Shown here: one piece after another, positions 1 to 8,853 of the stretch
How positions within the stretch are numbered: position 1 is the first letter of the stretch
Layout: the number at the start of each line of letters is the position of its first letter
DNA from: Yoonia sp. SS1-5
Lineage (GTDB): Bacteria; Pseudomonadota; Alphaproteobacteria; Rhodobacterales; Rhodobacteraceae
DNA length: 64,000 bases
Assembly (NCBI RefSeq): GCF_038443705.2
Contig: NZ_CP151767.2
Coordinates: 3,029,501 to 3,093,500, forward strand
Direction: 5' to 3'
Made by a program: the position numbers and the translations under genes
Notes under the pieces: model-generated
The model's database searches: none
What the model was told of the DNA's origin: nothing
What the model saw: only the letters and a program-made list of their open reading frames with translations

Positions 1-44
1 CGCCCCGTATTACCTGATAGATAAATATCAGGAATTCAGCCCAT

Positions 45-584
45 ATGCGTTTCTTTGCAATCTGCGCCATCGCCCTTCTGACCGCCTGCACGGGCAAGCC
101 GTCATTTGATGACCCGCCCTTGAGTGACCGCAAACTGAACCTTGAAGAGTTCTTTGCCGGCGAGCTGGTGGCTTATGGCCAGTTTCAGGATGTGCTAGGC
201 ACCGTGCGCCGCAGTTTCGTCGTCACCATAAATGGCGACTGGGATGGGGAGCGGCTGCGGTTGGTTGAGGATTTCGTCTACGAGGATGGCTCAACCGAGC
301 AACGGATCTGGACCCTCACCAAAACCGGCCCCGACAGTTGGACGGGCACCGCGCCCGGCGTGATTGGCGCCGCCACAGGGATCGAGCAAGGCGATCGGTT
401 CAACTGGAAATACGAGATCGACCTGCCGGTGCCGTCAGCCACGGGTGAGGCGGAAACACTGCGTGTCACGTTCGATGACTGGATGTGGTTGTTGGCGGAG
501 GACCGATTGCTCAATCTGGCTTACGTGAAACGGTTTGGACTGGACATCGGTGTTGTGACGATCTCGTTTGAGAAAAAGGTATAA
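45..584 (+). CDS. DUF3833 family lipoprotein
   Basis: A 179-residue protein with a short hydrophobic signal and a lipobox (L-L-T-A-C, Cys15), so it should be a lipid-anchored envelope protein. The body (F-F-A-G near the start, W-T-L-T-K, a D-D-W-M-W region near residue 145) reads like the DUF3833 family, whose function is unknown. An AGGAATT ribosome site stands about 7 bases before the ATG. No catalytic residues can be named. The gene upstream lies outside the window, so operon membership cannot be judged. Confidence 0.85.
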   Translation: MRFFAICAIALLTACTGKPSFDDPPLSDRKLNLEEFFAGELVAYGQFQDVLGTVRRSFVVTINGDWDGERLRLVEDFVYEDGSTEQRIWTLTKTGPDSWTGTAPGVIGAATGIEQGDRFNWKYEIDLPVPSATGEAETLRVTFDDWMWLLAEDRLLNLAYVKRFGLDIGVVTISFEKKV

Positions 585-632
585 CTGGCGGCTTCTGAAT
601 TGCAAATTTCTGCTCTGAGCCCGACTTTGACA

Positions 633-926
633 TTAGATCACGGTCCATTCTTCCGTGGTAACCCAATTGTCTTCCGCGACGTGGTGGTCTGATGCGCAGA
701 ATAATATAGCGTCGGACATTTTTTCAAAAAAGTAGTCGTTGCGTTCTTCAAGTAGGTCTTGATCATTGTATAGCACCACATTTACAGGTGGGTTTATCGG
801 ATCATTTTCAATTTCTTGCGAACCAGTTTCGATCGAAATTGATCTTGGATAGTCCTGTTCCTCGCCATATTTTTCTTTCATCAAGTCGCCATCTAGCAAT
901 GCTGTGGATTTGCGCAGCCAAGCCAT
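633..926 (-). CDS. hypothetical acidic protein
   Basis: A 97-residue ORF with no recognised domain. It is acidic, without membrane segments, and AT-richer than its neighbours. A purine-rich GAGAGGG lies about 9 bases before the ATG. It occupies a gap with no competing gene, between the DUF3833 lipoprotein and the repeat-flanked cassette, which suggests an acquired gene. It could also be a remnant of a longer gene. No function is proposed. Confidence 0.45.
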   Translation of the reverse strand: MAWLRKSTALLDGDLMKEKYGEEQDYPRSISIETGSQEIENDPINPPVNVVLYNDQDLLEERNDYFFEKMSDAILFCASDHHVAEDNWVTTEEWTVI

Positions 927-989
927 GAAAAAGGCCCTCTCAAGAGTCTAGTCGGATCGTAATGCATCGCCGCAACGGATGGCAACAAA

Positions 990-1044
990 GTCCGCCCTGC
1001 GCGCTTTGATAACCCGCCAGCAGTCAATCCGGCACATTGTCGAT
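990..1044. repeat. 55-base direct repeat, copy 1
   Basis: Nearly identical, in the same orientation, to 1521..1576 (one single-base gap and about three substitutions by eye). Copy 2 contains the last codons and stop of yidD; this copy is detached from any yidD reading frame. The two copies flank about 475 bases that hold one unknown ORF. The arrangement looks like a target-site or recombination duplication. Confidence 0.8.
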
Positions 1045-1089
1045 GATGCTGCATTGAGGCTAACGTCCGCTATGCGGAAATAGGAAAGG

Positions 1090-1482
1090 ATGAGACCAAG
1101 AATGGGGCGCCGTTATTTGACATCCAATGAAGTCGAAGCCGCTTTGGGTAGGGGGAAGACAATCGAGTGCTTTATTGGTCCTTTTTCTTCAAGTGGCCGA
1201 ACGGGCGTTCGTCATCTTGCTTTGAAAGCCACAGGAAAAAGGATTGAGCTCAAGGTCTTTGAAACAGCCGACCTAGGTAGCCCGGATTTTCTTGACTTAG
1301 GTGAGTTTGGCTCTGTCAATCCAGACGTCGAGTTTGGAGATGCAGACGTGGTGATGAAATTCGACGATCTCGCTGCTTGCTTCTCATATCTGGAAGAGAG
1401 ATGGCATGGATGCACGCAAGCGTTGGTGAACGAGGGCATTGTGCAGGATGAATATGCCGACTATCTGGCTCGAGATTGTTGA
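1090..1482 (+). CDS. hypothetical protein in repeat-flanked cassette
   Basis: A 130-residue soluble protein with no family I recognise. It has a mixed, moderately acidic composition, a W-H-G-C segment near residue 105 and a Cys at the very C-terminus. An AGGAAAGG abuts the ATG at 1090, so the in-frame ATG at 1102 (about 12 bases after that site) may be the true start. The ORF lies between the two copies of a 55-base direct repeat that includes the end of yidD, so it appears to have been inserted or duplicated into this spot. AT-richer than the ribosomal genes beside it. Confidence 0.5.
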   Translation: MRPRMGRRYLTSNEVEAALGRGKTIECFIGPFSSSGRTGVRHLALKATGKRIELKVFETADLGSPDFLDLGEFGSVNPDVEFGDADVVMKFDDLAACFSYLEERWHGCTQALVNEGIVQDEYADYLARDC

Positions 1483-1520
1483 AAGCTGACTTTAGCGCCA
1501 AGATACCCAATGACCGCTGT

Positions 1521-1576
1521 GTCCCGCCCTGCGCGCTTTGATAGACCGCCAGCGGTCAATCCGGCACATTGTCGAT
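1521..1576. repeat. 55-base direct repeat, copy 2 (over yidD stop)
   Basis: Partner of 990..1044. Positions 1556-1576 are the final yidD codons and stop (minus strand); the rest is its downstream flank. This is probably the original copy, because it belongs to a functional gene. Confidence 0.8.
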
Positions 1577-1777
1577 ACCGGCCCCGCCCCACGGGTGGCA
1601 GCGTCCGATCCGCCGGGCGGCAAGCCAGCTGCCCTTGATCGCACCGTGTTTTTCCAGCGCTTCCAGCGCATAGGCCGAACATGTCGGTTGAAACCGGCAG
1701 CCATGGCCGACCCATGGCGACAGGATCAGTCGGTAGCCTCGGACAGGCAGTGCAACGAGATGGGCCAATGGTGTCAT
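1556..1777 (-). CDS. yidD: Membrane protein insertion efficiency factor YidD
   Basis: A 73-residue small basic protein of the YidD family, which assists YidC-dependent insertion of inner-membrane proteins. It shows the family hallmarks: Y-R-L-I-L-S-P near residue 15, the C-R-F-x-P-T-C-S-x-Y signature, K-G-S-W-L-A-x-R-R and the C-H-P-W-G-G segment. The ATG overlaps the rnpA stop (ATGA), so the two are translationally coupled. Normal order is rpmH-rnpA-yidD, as here. The usual downstream partner yidC is not next to it; a repeat-flanked cassette follows instead. Confidence 0.93.
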   Translation of the reverse strand: MTPLAHLVALPVRGYRLILSPWVGHGCRFQPTCSAYALEALEKHGAIKGSWLAARRIGRCHPWGGAGIDNVPD

Positions 1778-2166
1778 TCGTGCACCTTGCGTAGCGCCCG
1801 CCGCAGATCTGCCAGCATATGATCAAAGGGGAGATCCGCCGTGGTATCCTTGCGGCCGACCAGCACATAGTCCCATCCGGACCGACCGAATTCAGGCAAG
1901 ACGATCCGTGCTGCTGCGCGCAGACGCCGCTTGGCCCGGTTGCGGGCTACGGCGTTGCCGACCTTTTTGGAGCATGTGAAACCGACGCGCATCCCATCCG
2001 CGTCGCCATCGCCGCGCTTGCGGGCCTGCAGGTGAATTGCGGGCGTGGCCTGCCGACGCGCCTTGGATGCCCGCACGAAATCGGCCCGCTTTTTCATCAC
2101 CTGTAGACAAACAGAAACCGCCGGTGTGCCCCTATCAGGCGCAACCGGCGGTTTGAAATCGGTCAA
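1774..2166 (-). CDS. rnpA: Ribonuclease P protein component
   Basis: The protein subunit of RNase P, which trims the 5' leader of tRNA precursors with the RnpB RNA. The core is recognisable: K-K-R-A-D-F-V near residue 25, the [21 protein letters not shown] RNA-binding motif around residues 63-83, and a typical basic C-terminal half. The longest frame starts at a TTG at 2166. An ATG at 2097 (residue 24) would give a shorter protein starting right before the conserved region, and either start is possible. It lies 14 bases after rpmH and overlaps yidD. Confidence 0.93.
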   Translation of the reverse strand: MTDFKPPVAPDRGTPAVSVCLQVMKKRADFVRASKARRQATPAIHLQARKRGDGDADGMRVGFTCSKKVGNAVARNRAKRRLRAAARIVLPEFGRSGWDYVLVGRKDTTADLPFDHMLADLRRALRKVHE

Positions 2167-2180
2167 GACGTGTCCGGCGC

Positions 2181-2315
2181 TTACGCGCTCAGCTTCGCGC
2201 GGCCTTTGGCACGGCGATTGTTCAGGATCTTGCGTCCGGCCTTTGTGGCCATCCGTGCGCGAAACCCGTGGCGGTTCTTGCGAACCCGGTTAGATGGTTG
2301 GAACGTGCGCTTCAT
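2181..2315 (-). CDS. rpmH: 50S ribosomal protein L34
   Basis: A 44-residue, very basic protein read from ATG at 2315 to TAA at 2181. It begins M-K-R-T-F-Q-P-S-N and continues with [11 protein letters not shown] and the closing A-K-G-R-A-K-L-S-A, all diagnostic of L34 of the large ribosomal subunit. A GGAGAG ribosome site lies a few bases before the ATG. First gene of rpmH-rnpA-yidD. Its promoter should be within 2316-2602, a gene-free divergent region shared with the TVP38 gene. Confidence 0.97.
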   Translation of the reverse strand: MKRTFQPSNRVRKNRHGFRARMATKAGRKILNNRRAKGRAKLSA

Positions 2316-2602
2316 CGCGTTCTCTCCGGTCTGTGGCCAAACCCAACAAGGGATTCGAAGCCGATCAACATTTCAGACCTGTCGTTTAGAGGGGGCATGC
2401 GGATGTGTCAACGAGGATCACGCCCGCTTATTGCAACAATTTAACCCCTTGTTTGCCCCCAAATGTTTCAAATATCACGACGAAAGGCCCTGAAACTGAA
2501 ACAACCGCGGTGCTTTCCATCAATGGCCCGTGAAGTGGGTATCGCGGCGGGCCGGTTCCGTCCATCTAGGCTGCAACCCGACATCCTCACAGGACCCGAA
2601 AG

Positions 2603-3334
2603 ATGACCGATATGCCCGACACCCCCGCCAATCCCTTGTTACGCAAGCTGCCGTTGATCGCCATTCTCGTGGTCGCTGCCTTGGGGGCGTATTTCTTGCG
2701 GGATTATCTGACCTTCAACGCGCTGGCCGAAAACCGCGAGGCTTTGCTGGCCTTTCGTGACAACAACTATGTGCTGACCGTTCTGGTCTTTATTGCCGCC
2801 TATGTGCTGATCGTCGCATTCTCGCTGCCCGGTGCATCCATCGCCACGCTGACCGGCGGTTTCCTGTTTGCCACCTTCCCCGGCGCGCTGTTCAACATGA
2901 CCGGCGCCACAATCGGGGCAACGGCGATTTTTCTGGCCGCCCGGTGGGGGTTCGGTGAAAGCCTTGGCAAACGGCTGGAGGATTCCGAGGGGATCGTCAA
3001 AAAGATTAAGGACGGGATCGACGAAAACCAGTGGTCCATGCTTTTCTTGATCCGTCTGGTCCCTGCTGTCCCGTTCTTTCTTGCGAACCTGATCCCTTCA
3101 TTTCTTGAGGTAAAGCTGCACCGCTTCGTGATTTCGACCTTTATCGGGATTATTCCGGGGTCGGTGGTCTACACATCCGTCGGTGCGGGTCTTGGTGAGG
3201 TCTTCGCGCGTGGCGAGACCCCGAACCTGGGAATTATCTTTGAGCCGCAGATCCTGTTTCCCATCATCGGCTTGTGTGTTCTTGCGGCCCTTCCAATCGT
3301 GATCAACACGATCCGCGGCAAGAAAGGGCTCTAG
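2603..3334 (+). CDS. TVP38/TMEM64 (VTT domain) family membrane protein
   Basis: A 243-residue inner-membrane protein with about five or six hydrophobic segments. The central VTT/SNARE-associated core is visible: F-S-L-P-G-A near residue 73, G-G-F-L-F, G-A-T-I-G-A-T and R-L-V-P-A-V-P-F near residue 151, then a conserved G-I-I-P-G. DedA/TVP38 relatives are linked to lipid scrambling and membrane homeostasis; the exact substrate here is unknown. An AGGA-rich site precedes the ATG. It is followed 3 bases later by a flavoprotein, and such pairs are frequently found together in bacteria. Confidence 0.9.
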   Translation: MTDMPDTPANPLLRKLPLIAILVVAALGAYFLRDYLTFNALAENREALLAFRDNNYVLTVLVFIAAYVLIVAFSLPGASIATLTGGFLFATFPGALFNMTGATIGATAIFLAARWGFGESLGKRLEDSEGIVKKIKDGIDENQWSMLFLIRLVPAVPFFLANLIPSFLEVKLHRFVISTFIGIIPGSVVYTSVGAGLGEVFARGETPNLGIIFEPQILFPIIGLCVLAALPIVINTIRGKKGL

Positions 3335-3337
3335 ATC

Positions 3338-4756
3338 ATGAACCGGATCAAAACAGATATCTGCATCATTGGTGGTGGTTCCGGCGGTTTGTCCATTGCG
3401 GCAGGTGCCGTTCAGATGGGGGCCAAGGTTGTGCTGCTGGAAGGCCACAAGATGGGGGGCGACTGCCTGAACTACGGTTGCGTTCCTTCCAAGGCCCTGA
3501 TCGCCTCGGCCAAGCAGGCCCATGCCATGTCGCATGGCGAAAAACTGGGCGTGGCCGAGGTGCAGGCACAGGTCGATTATGCGGCTGCCAAAGACCATGT
3601 TCATGATGTGATCGCAACGATTGCACCCGTCGACAGCGTGGAACGCTTTGCGGGTCTGGGTGTGCACGTGATCGAAGAATTCGGGACCTTTATCTCAAAA
3701 ACCGAAGTGAAGGCCGGCGACACGATCATCGAAGCACGCCGGTTTGTCGTGGCCACGGGATCCGGCCCCTTTGTCCCCCCCATTCCGGGGCTGGATACTG
3801 TCAAGCACTACACCAACGAAGACATCTTTGATCTGCGCGAGAAGCCCAAGCATCTGATCGTCATCGGTGGCGGACCCATCGGGATGGAGATGGCGCAAGC
3901 GCATCGGCGTCTTGGCTGCGAGGTCACCGTCATCGAAGGCGCAAAGGCCTTTGGCAAGGACGATCCGGAAATGGCCGCCATTGTGCTCGACAATCTGCGC
4001 GCCGAGGGGATCAATATCATCGAAGAGGCGCAGGCCGAAAAGATCAGCGGTGATGATGCCGCCATCACGGTGCATACGCCAAAGGGCGATTTCGCCGGGT
4101 CCCATTTGTTGATGGCCGTCGGGCGCAAGGTGAACACTGACAAGCTTGACCTTGATACAGGCGGCGTCGCGCATGATCGCGCCGGGCTTAAGGTTGGTCC
4201 CGACCTGCGCTCTGTCACCAACAAAAAGGTCTATGCGGCCGGCGACGTTGCTGGTGGGCTGCAGTTCACCCATGTGGCCGGCTATCATGCGGGCGTGTTG
4301 ATCCGGTCCATGCTGTTTGGCCTGCCGTCAAAACAGCGCACGGACCATATCCCATGGGCGACATATACCGATCCGGAACTGGCGCAGGTTGGCCTGACCG
4401 AGGCGCAGGCAAAGAAGAAATTCGGCGCCGCACTTGAAGTGGTGCGGTTTGAATTTCACCACAATGACCGGTTGATTGCAGAAAGAAAGACCAAGGGCCT
4501 GATTAAGGTGATGGTGGTCAAGGGCAAACCTGTCGGGGCCTCGATTGCAGGTCACATGGCGGGCGAGCTGATCGGGATGTGGGCCATGGCCATTGCCAAC
4601 AAGATGAAGATGTCAGCCATTGCCAACACCGTTTTACCCTATCCGACCGTCAGCGAGGTTAACAAACGCGCAGCGGGCGCCTATTTTAGCCCAAGACTTT
4701 TCGAGAACCCCACCGTAAAGCGGGTTGTCGGATTTGTGCAGCGCTGGCTGCCGTAA
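3338..4756 (+). CDS. FAD-dependent disulfide oxidoreductase, mercuric reductase-like
   Basis: A 472-residue class I pyridine nucleotide-disulfide oxidoreductase. It has an FAD-binding G-G-G-S-G-G at residues 12-17, a redox-active pair C43-x4-C48, an NAD(P) motif G-G-G-P-I-G near residue 178, an A-A-G-D-V FAD motif, and a C-terminal dimerisation domain. In the last domain the segment reads P-Y-P-T-V-S-E, as in mercuric reductases, instead of the H-P-T catalytic His-Glu of lipoamide dehydrogenase. The C-terminal Cys pair of true MerA is absent (it ends R-W-L-P), and so is the N-terminal HMA domain. It therefore probably reduces another substrate. Second gene of an operon with TVP38 and a histidine kinase. 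Confidence 0.85.
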   Translation: MNRIKTDICIIGGGSGGLSIAAGAVQMGAKVVLLEGHKMGGDCLNYGCVPSKALIASAKQAHAMSHGEKLGVAEVQAQVDYAAAKDHVHDVIATIAPVDSVERFAGLGVHVIEEFGTFISKTEVKAGDTIIEARRFVVATGSGPFVPPIPGLDTVKHYTNEDIFDLREKPKHLIVIGGGPIGMEMAQAHRRLGCEVTVIEGAKAFGKDDPEMAAIVLDNLRAEGINIIEEAQAEKISGDDAAITVHTPKGDFAGSHLLMAVGRKVNTDKLDLDTGGVAHDRAGLKVGPDLRSVTNKKVYAAGDVAGGLQFTHVAGYHAGVLIRSMLFGLPSKQRTDHIPWATYTDPELAQVGLTEAQAKKKFGAALEVVRFEFHHNDRLIAERKTKGLIKVMVVKGKPVGASIAGHMAGELIGMWAMAIANKMKMSAIANTVLPYPTVSEVNKRAAGAYFSPRLFENPTVKRVVGFVQRWLP

Positions 4757-4774
4757 CAGACAGGCGACGTTGCA

Positions 4775-6175
4775 ATGATCAACTCTCTCTCAGGCCGCTT
4801 CTTGATCCTCACGATTATCTTCGTGATGCTGGCCGAGGTTTTCATTTTCGTGCCCTCCGTCGCGCGGTTTCGCGAAGACTATCTTTTGGCACGGCTTGAG
4901 AGGGCGCAGATCGCTTCGCTCGCGTTGGAGGCTGACGACATGATCAGCCCCGCGCTGGAACGGGAGCTGCTCAAGAACGCCGAGGTCTATAACGTTGTTC
5001 TGCGCCGGGACGAAATTCGCCAATTGGCGCTGTCATCGCCAATCCCTTCGCCCATTGTCGCAACCTATGACATGCGTGACCCGTCCGGCATGGTGCTGAT
5101 CCGCGATGCCATGATGACCCTGGCCAATACCGATGACCAGATCATCAGGGTCATCGGCAACCCGGTCCGCGATGGCGGTTTGCTGATCGAAGTCACCATG
5201 GACGAGATGCCCTTGCGTGCCGCGATGCTGACCTATGGGCGCAATATCCTGATCATCTCGGCGTTCATTTCCATCGTGACAGCGGTCTTGCTGTTTCTGG
5301 CGGTGCAGATCCTGCTGGTCCGCCCGATCAAGGGCGTGGTTTCCCATATGCAAAGCTATGCCAAATCGCCCGAAGACGCCCGCCAGATCATTACGCCCTC
5401 GGCCGGCGTCACGGAATTGCGCGATGCCGAGGAAGCCCTGCAGATGATGCAAACCCAATTGACGGGCGCGCTGAAACAGAAAGAAAGGCTCGCACAGCTT
5501 GGTGGCGCGGTGGCCAAGGTCAGTCACGATCTGCGCAATATCCTGACCTCTGCGCAGTTGTTCACTGATCGGATCGAAGGGTCCGATGACCCGCTTGTCA
5601 AACGGATGGCCCCGAAGCTTGTGAATTCCATTACCCGGGCGGTCAATCTCTGCGAAACCACCCTGGCCTTTGGCCGCGTTGATGAACCTGCCCCGACACT
5701 GGGGCGGGTGAACCTTGGGTCGATCGTCGGTGATGTCATTGATAGCGAAAGGCTGGCTGCGGGCGACTACCCGTTATCATTCGCCGAAGACATCCCTGCG
5801 GTGCTGAGCCTGCGGGCGGATGGGGAACAGCTGTTTCGGGTGATTTTCAATCTTGTCCGGAATGCCCGACAGGCGATTATGGCGACGGGTAATCCCGGCG
5901 AAATTGCGGTGCAGGCGACAGAGGATGACAGCGCCTGGCATATCACGATCACCGATACGGGGCCGGGCTTGCCCCCCAAGGCGCGCGAGCATCTGTTCCA
6001 GCCGTTCCAGGGCGGCGTGCGAAAAGGCGGGTCCGGTCTTGGTCTGGTGATTGCTGCCGATTTGATCCGTGGTCACGGTGGCCGCCTTGAACTTCAGCGC
6101 ACTGACGAGACAGGCACCACATTTGCCATTCAACTGCCCAAGGCCGACCTGGCCCTTAGCCCCGCCGCGGAATAG
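4775..6175 (+). CDS. Sensor histidine kinase
   Basis: A 466-residue membrane kinase with two membrane segments (about residues 7-27 and 158-182) enclosing a periplasmic sensor region of some 130 residues. A HAMP-like linker follows, then a HisKA box V-S-H-D-L-R-N (phospho-accepting His near 251), and an HATPase domain with N-L-V-R-N-A-R-Q, D-T-G-P-G-L and G-x-G-L-G-L boxes. No response regulator lies beside it, so its partner must be elsewhere. It starts 18 bases after the flavoprotein, which suggests co-transcription and a link to redox or envelope sensing. Confidence 0.88.
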   Translation: MINSLSGRFLILTIIFVMLAEVFIFVPSVARFREDYLLARLERAQIASLALEADDMISPALERELLKNAEVYNVVLRRDEIRQLALSSPIPSPIVATYDMRDPSGMVLIRDAMMTLANTDDQIIRVIGNPVRDGGLLIEVTMDEMPLRAAMLTYGRNILIISAFISIVTAVLLFLAVQILLVRPIKGVVSHMQSYAKSPEDARQIITPSAGVTELRDAEEALQMMQTQLTGALKQKERLAQLGGAVAKVSHDLRNILTSAQLFTDRIEGSDDPLVKRMAPKLVNSITRAVNLCETTLAFGRVDEPAPTLGRVNLGSIVGDVIDSERLAAGDYPLSFAEDIPAVLSLRADGEQLFRVIFNLVRNARQAIMATGNPGEIAVQATEDDSAWHITITDTGPGLPPKAREHLFQPFQGGVRKGGSGLGLVIAADLIRGHGGRLELQRTDETGTTFAIQLPKADLALSPAAE

Positions 6176-6236
6176 TGCCACGATGGGCAATTGCCCCTTG
6201 CATCAAGGCGAACGTCGGTCTAAATCGCCTCTACGC

Positions 6237-6313
6237 GGATTGGTAGCTCAGCTGGATAGAGTACTTGACTACGAATCAAGGGGTCGGGGGTTCGAATCCT
6301 CCCCAGTCCGCCA
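6237..6313 (+). tRNA. tRNA-Arg (ACG)
   Basis: A 77-base cloverleaf. The acceptor GGATTGG pairs with CCAGTCC, followed by discriminator G and an encoded CCA. The D arm begins GCTC; the anticodon stem CTTGA/TCAAG encloses loop CTACGAA, giving anticodon ACG (to be edited to ICG). The T arm GGGGG/CCTCC has loop TTCGAAT. An AT-richer accessory region starts directly after the 3' end, which fits use of this tRNA as an integration point. Confidence 0.97.
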
Positions 6314-6528
6314 TCACCCCACTTGTCGAATGTTGATGTAAGTTGCTTTTTTGAGCGCATTGTTACCTTTTCATTGATCAGAGCAGGCTAAAACCTCCAT
6401 TAAAGTCTTAAGTCAGATGCCAATCCGACATGGAATATTCAGCCTAGCCGTGTCTGGACAGTGTTGGCGACCATCTAAAGATGTTACGACTACCCATATT
6501 GATCTGTGGCGATTGTATGGGACTAGGT

Positions 6529-8853
6529 ATGCTTATTAAGTTTTTTGAGATCGCAAATTTTCGTAAACTTCTATCGGTTCGAGTGGACCTATCAGAAAAG
6601 CAGACGCTCTTCGTAGGGGCCAACAACAGCGGAAAAAGCTCAGCAATGCTTGCGCTCAGACGTTTCCTGGTTCCCAAGCGATGCCCATTCGAAATTCATG
6701 ATTTGACCCTATGCCACTGGCCGGAAATTGACCGCATCGGTCAAACATGGATTGAGGCCGTCAAAGCGGAGAAAACTACCGACCTGTCACTCGGTCAATG
6801 GCTACCATTTCTTCCGACGCTTGACCTCTGGCTTGATGTGGATTCAGGCGAGATGCACCATGTCCGAGACCTAATACCAACACTTGATTGGGAAGGAGGC
6901 CTTCTTGGCGTGCGTCTCCGCTACGAACCGGCAAACGTAGAAGATTTGTTCAAAGATTTCATTCTTGCAGTGAAGGACGCAGAGGAGCTTAAAGCGGCTG
7001 CCTCAAAGCAACACGACGAGAATGTGAAAGCGGCTGGCGTCGAACAACTGCGCCAGAAATTGACCCTTTGGCCAACGTCATTGACCGACTTCCTGAGAAA
7101 GCGATTATCTCAACATTTTAAGGTCTGTGCTTATACGCTTGATCCAAACGAAGTGAAGGCACCGCAAAACGGGCAGGCTAATCTACAAGTATTGCCATCG
7201 ACCTCCCCTGCCCTAGAGGGTGATCCTCTCAGGGGCCTCTTGCGCATTCACGATATTCCAGCACAGCGAGGCTTTGGAGAGGAAAACCCCAACGAAGAAG
7301 ACGAAGATGCGCCCGCCGGATCGCCTGGGAGCAAGCTCTCAGATCAGCTCCGAAGTTACTATTCCAAGCATCTCGATCCTACCAAAGGGCCAGATGCAAA
7401 CGATCTAGGCGCATTGCAGGCAATAGAGGCCGCCCAAGATGCGTTCGATCACAAGCTAACAGAGAGCTTTGCCGCCGCATTCAATGAAGTTGAAGGAATG
7501 GGCTATCCGGGCGTTACCGACCCCAAGCCCAAAGTTTCGACTCGACTGAAAACAATTGACGGCCTTAACCATTCTTCAGCGGTGACGTTTGTTGTCGATG
7601 TTTCGCCGACCAAGGGCGAGACGGCGGTTCCTTTGCTCCGCCTGCCCGAAAACAACAACGGCTTGGGCTATCAGAATCTAATTTCAATGATTTTCCGTTT
7701 AATGAGTTTCAGGGATTCTTGGATGCGAGTCGGTAAGGCATCTAGCGACGACAAGGCGATGCATTTTGAACCGTTGCATCTTTTGCTGATCGAGGAGCCG
7801 GAGGCGCATTTACATGCGCAAGTACAACAAGTTTTTATCAATAAGGCCTACGAAGTACTCCGAGCTCATAAAGACTTGGGTTCTACCAAACTTCGCCGCA
7901 CCCAGTTGGTCGTTAGTACGCACTCGAGCCATGTTGCACATGAGGTATCGTTCGATTGTTTGCGGTATTTTCGAAGACTTCCGGCGGGGATGGCAAGTCG
8001 CATTCCTGTTTCGACAGTGATCAATCTGACTGAGGTGTTCGGACCCAACAACGCGACGGCAAACTTTGTCACGCGGTATCTGCGTGCTCAACACGCTGAT
8101 CTCTTCTTTGCTGATGCTGCCATTTTAGTTGAGGGTCCGGCTGAGCGCATGCTTGTCCCAAATTTCATCCGATCCAATTTCCCTGTATTGAACAAGTGCT
8201 ATGTTACTATGCTGGAAATTGGTGGCAGCCATGCCCACAGACTTCGACCTCTGATTGAGCATCTTGGCTTGCTGACTCTGATTGTGACTGATCTTGATAG
8301 CCTATCGGCGAAACCAGCTAGTGCGGCGGCGCAGCCGTGCCCGGCCAAAGGGCAAACCACAGACAACGTTACTTTGCGCGATTGGGTACCCAAGAGAACT
8401 GGAATCGACGATCTGTGGGCCGCTACGCCTGCCGAGCGGACTTTGGAAGGCGATGAAGATCCACTGTTCGCGGTGCGCGCAGCGTATCAACTTCCGATAG
8501 AGCTGAAAATGCCTGAATCACCCGATGACGACAAGGCATACCCATACACATTTGAAGACGCGCTCGCGTTTGAAAACCTCGATTTTTTCAAGGCATTAGA
8601 AGGATATGGGTTGGTAGCAAAGTTTCGTAAGGCTATCGAAGACGGCGGAAATGCCTCGGCAGTCGGAGAGAAGTTTTTCAAAGATCTCAGAACAGGCAAG
8701 AAGGCTGAGTTTGCGTTGGATGTGCTCAACTCTGAGAAATTTGATACACTGAAAGTCCCTACTTACATCGTAGATGGATTGACCTGGCTCGAGGAGCGTT
8801 TGCAGAAAAAGCAGGTAGAAGTTCTGCCCACGAAAGTTGAGGGGCCAGAATGA
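6529..8853 (+). CDS. gajA: OLD-family ATP-dependent endonuclease, GajA-like (Gabija)
   Basis: An ABC-type ATPase fused to a TOPRIM nuclease, the plan of class 2 OLD proteins such as GajA of the Gabija anti-phage system. Counting from the ATG at 6529 (774 residues): Walker A G-A-N-N-S-G-K-S at 30-37, Walker B L-L-L-I-E-E-P-E with E422/E423, a V-S-T-H-S-S switch His shortly after, then TOPRIM glutamate E535 (L-V-E-G-P-A-E) and D588-x-D590. It is clearly longer than the roughly 580 residues of the best-known GajA, with an extended insert between Walker A and B. The frame opens at 6481, but the sequence starting M-L-I-K-F-F-E-I fits the family. The helicase gene overlaps its stop. Confidence 0.85.
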   Translation: MLIKFFEIANFRKLLSVRVDLSEKQTLFVGANNSGKSSAMLALRRFLVPKRCPFEIHDLTLCHWPEIDRIGQTWIEAVKAEKTTDLSLGQWLPFLPTLDLWLDVDSGEMHHVRDLIPTLDWEGGLLGVRLRYEPANVEDLFKDFILAVKDAEELKAAASKQHDENVKAAGVEQLRQKLTLWPTSLTDFLRKRLSQHFKVCAYTLDPNEVKAPQNGQANLQVLPSTSPALEGDPLRGLLRIHDIPAQRGFGEENPNEEDEDAPAGSPGSKLSDQLRSYYSKHLDPTKGPDANDLGALQAIEAAQDAFDHKLTESFAAAFNEVEGMGYPGVTDPKPKVSTRLKTIDGLNHSSAVTFVVDVSPTKGETAVPLLRLPENNNGLGYQNLISMIFRLMSFRDSWMRVGKASSDDKAMHFEPLHLLLIEEPEAHLHAQVQQVFINKAYEVLRAHKDLGSTKLRRTQLVVSTHSSHVAHEVSFDCLRYFRRLPAGMASRIPVSTVINLTEVFGPNNATANFVTRYLRAQHADLFFADAAILVEGPAERMLVPNFIRSNFPVLNKCYVTMLEIGGSHAHRLRPLIEHLGLLTLIVTDLDSLSAKPASAAAQPCPAKGQTTDNVTLRDWVPKRTGIDDLWAATPAERTLEGDEDPLFAVRAAYQLPIELKMPESPDDDKAYPYTFEDALAFENLDFFKALEGYGLVAKFRKAIEDGGNASAVGEKFFKDLRTGKKAEFALDVLNSEKFDTLKVPTYIVDGLTWLEERLQKKQVEVLPTKVEGPE

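Noticed and set aside
13..32. Hairpin CCTGATA/TATCAGG before the first gene
   Set aside because: A 7-base stem without T-run or partner; could be chance and the upstream gene is not visible.
3338..4756. Mercury resistance gene merA
   Set aside because: No HMA domain and no C-terminal cysteine pair, no mer genes nearby; only the general fold and the P-Y-P-T segment are MerA-like.
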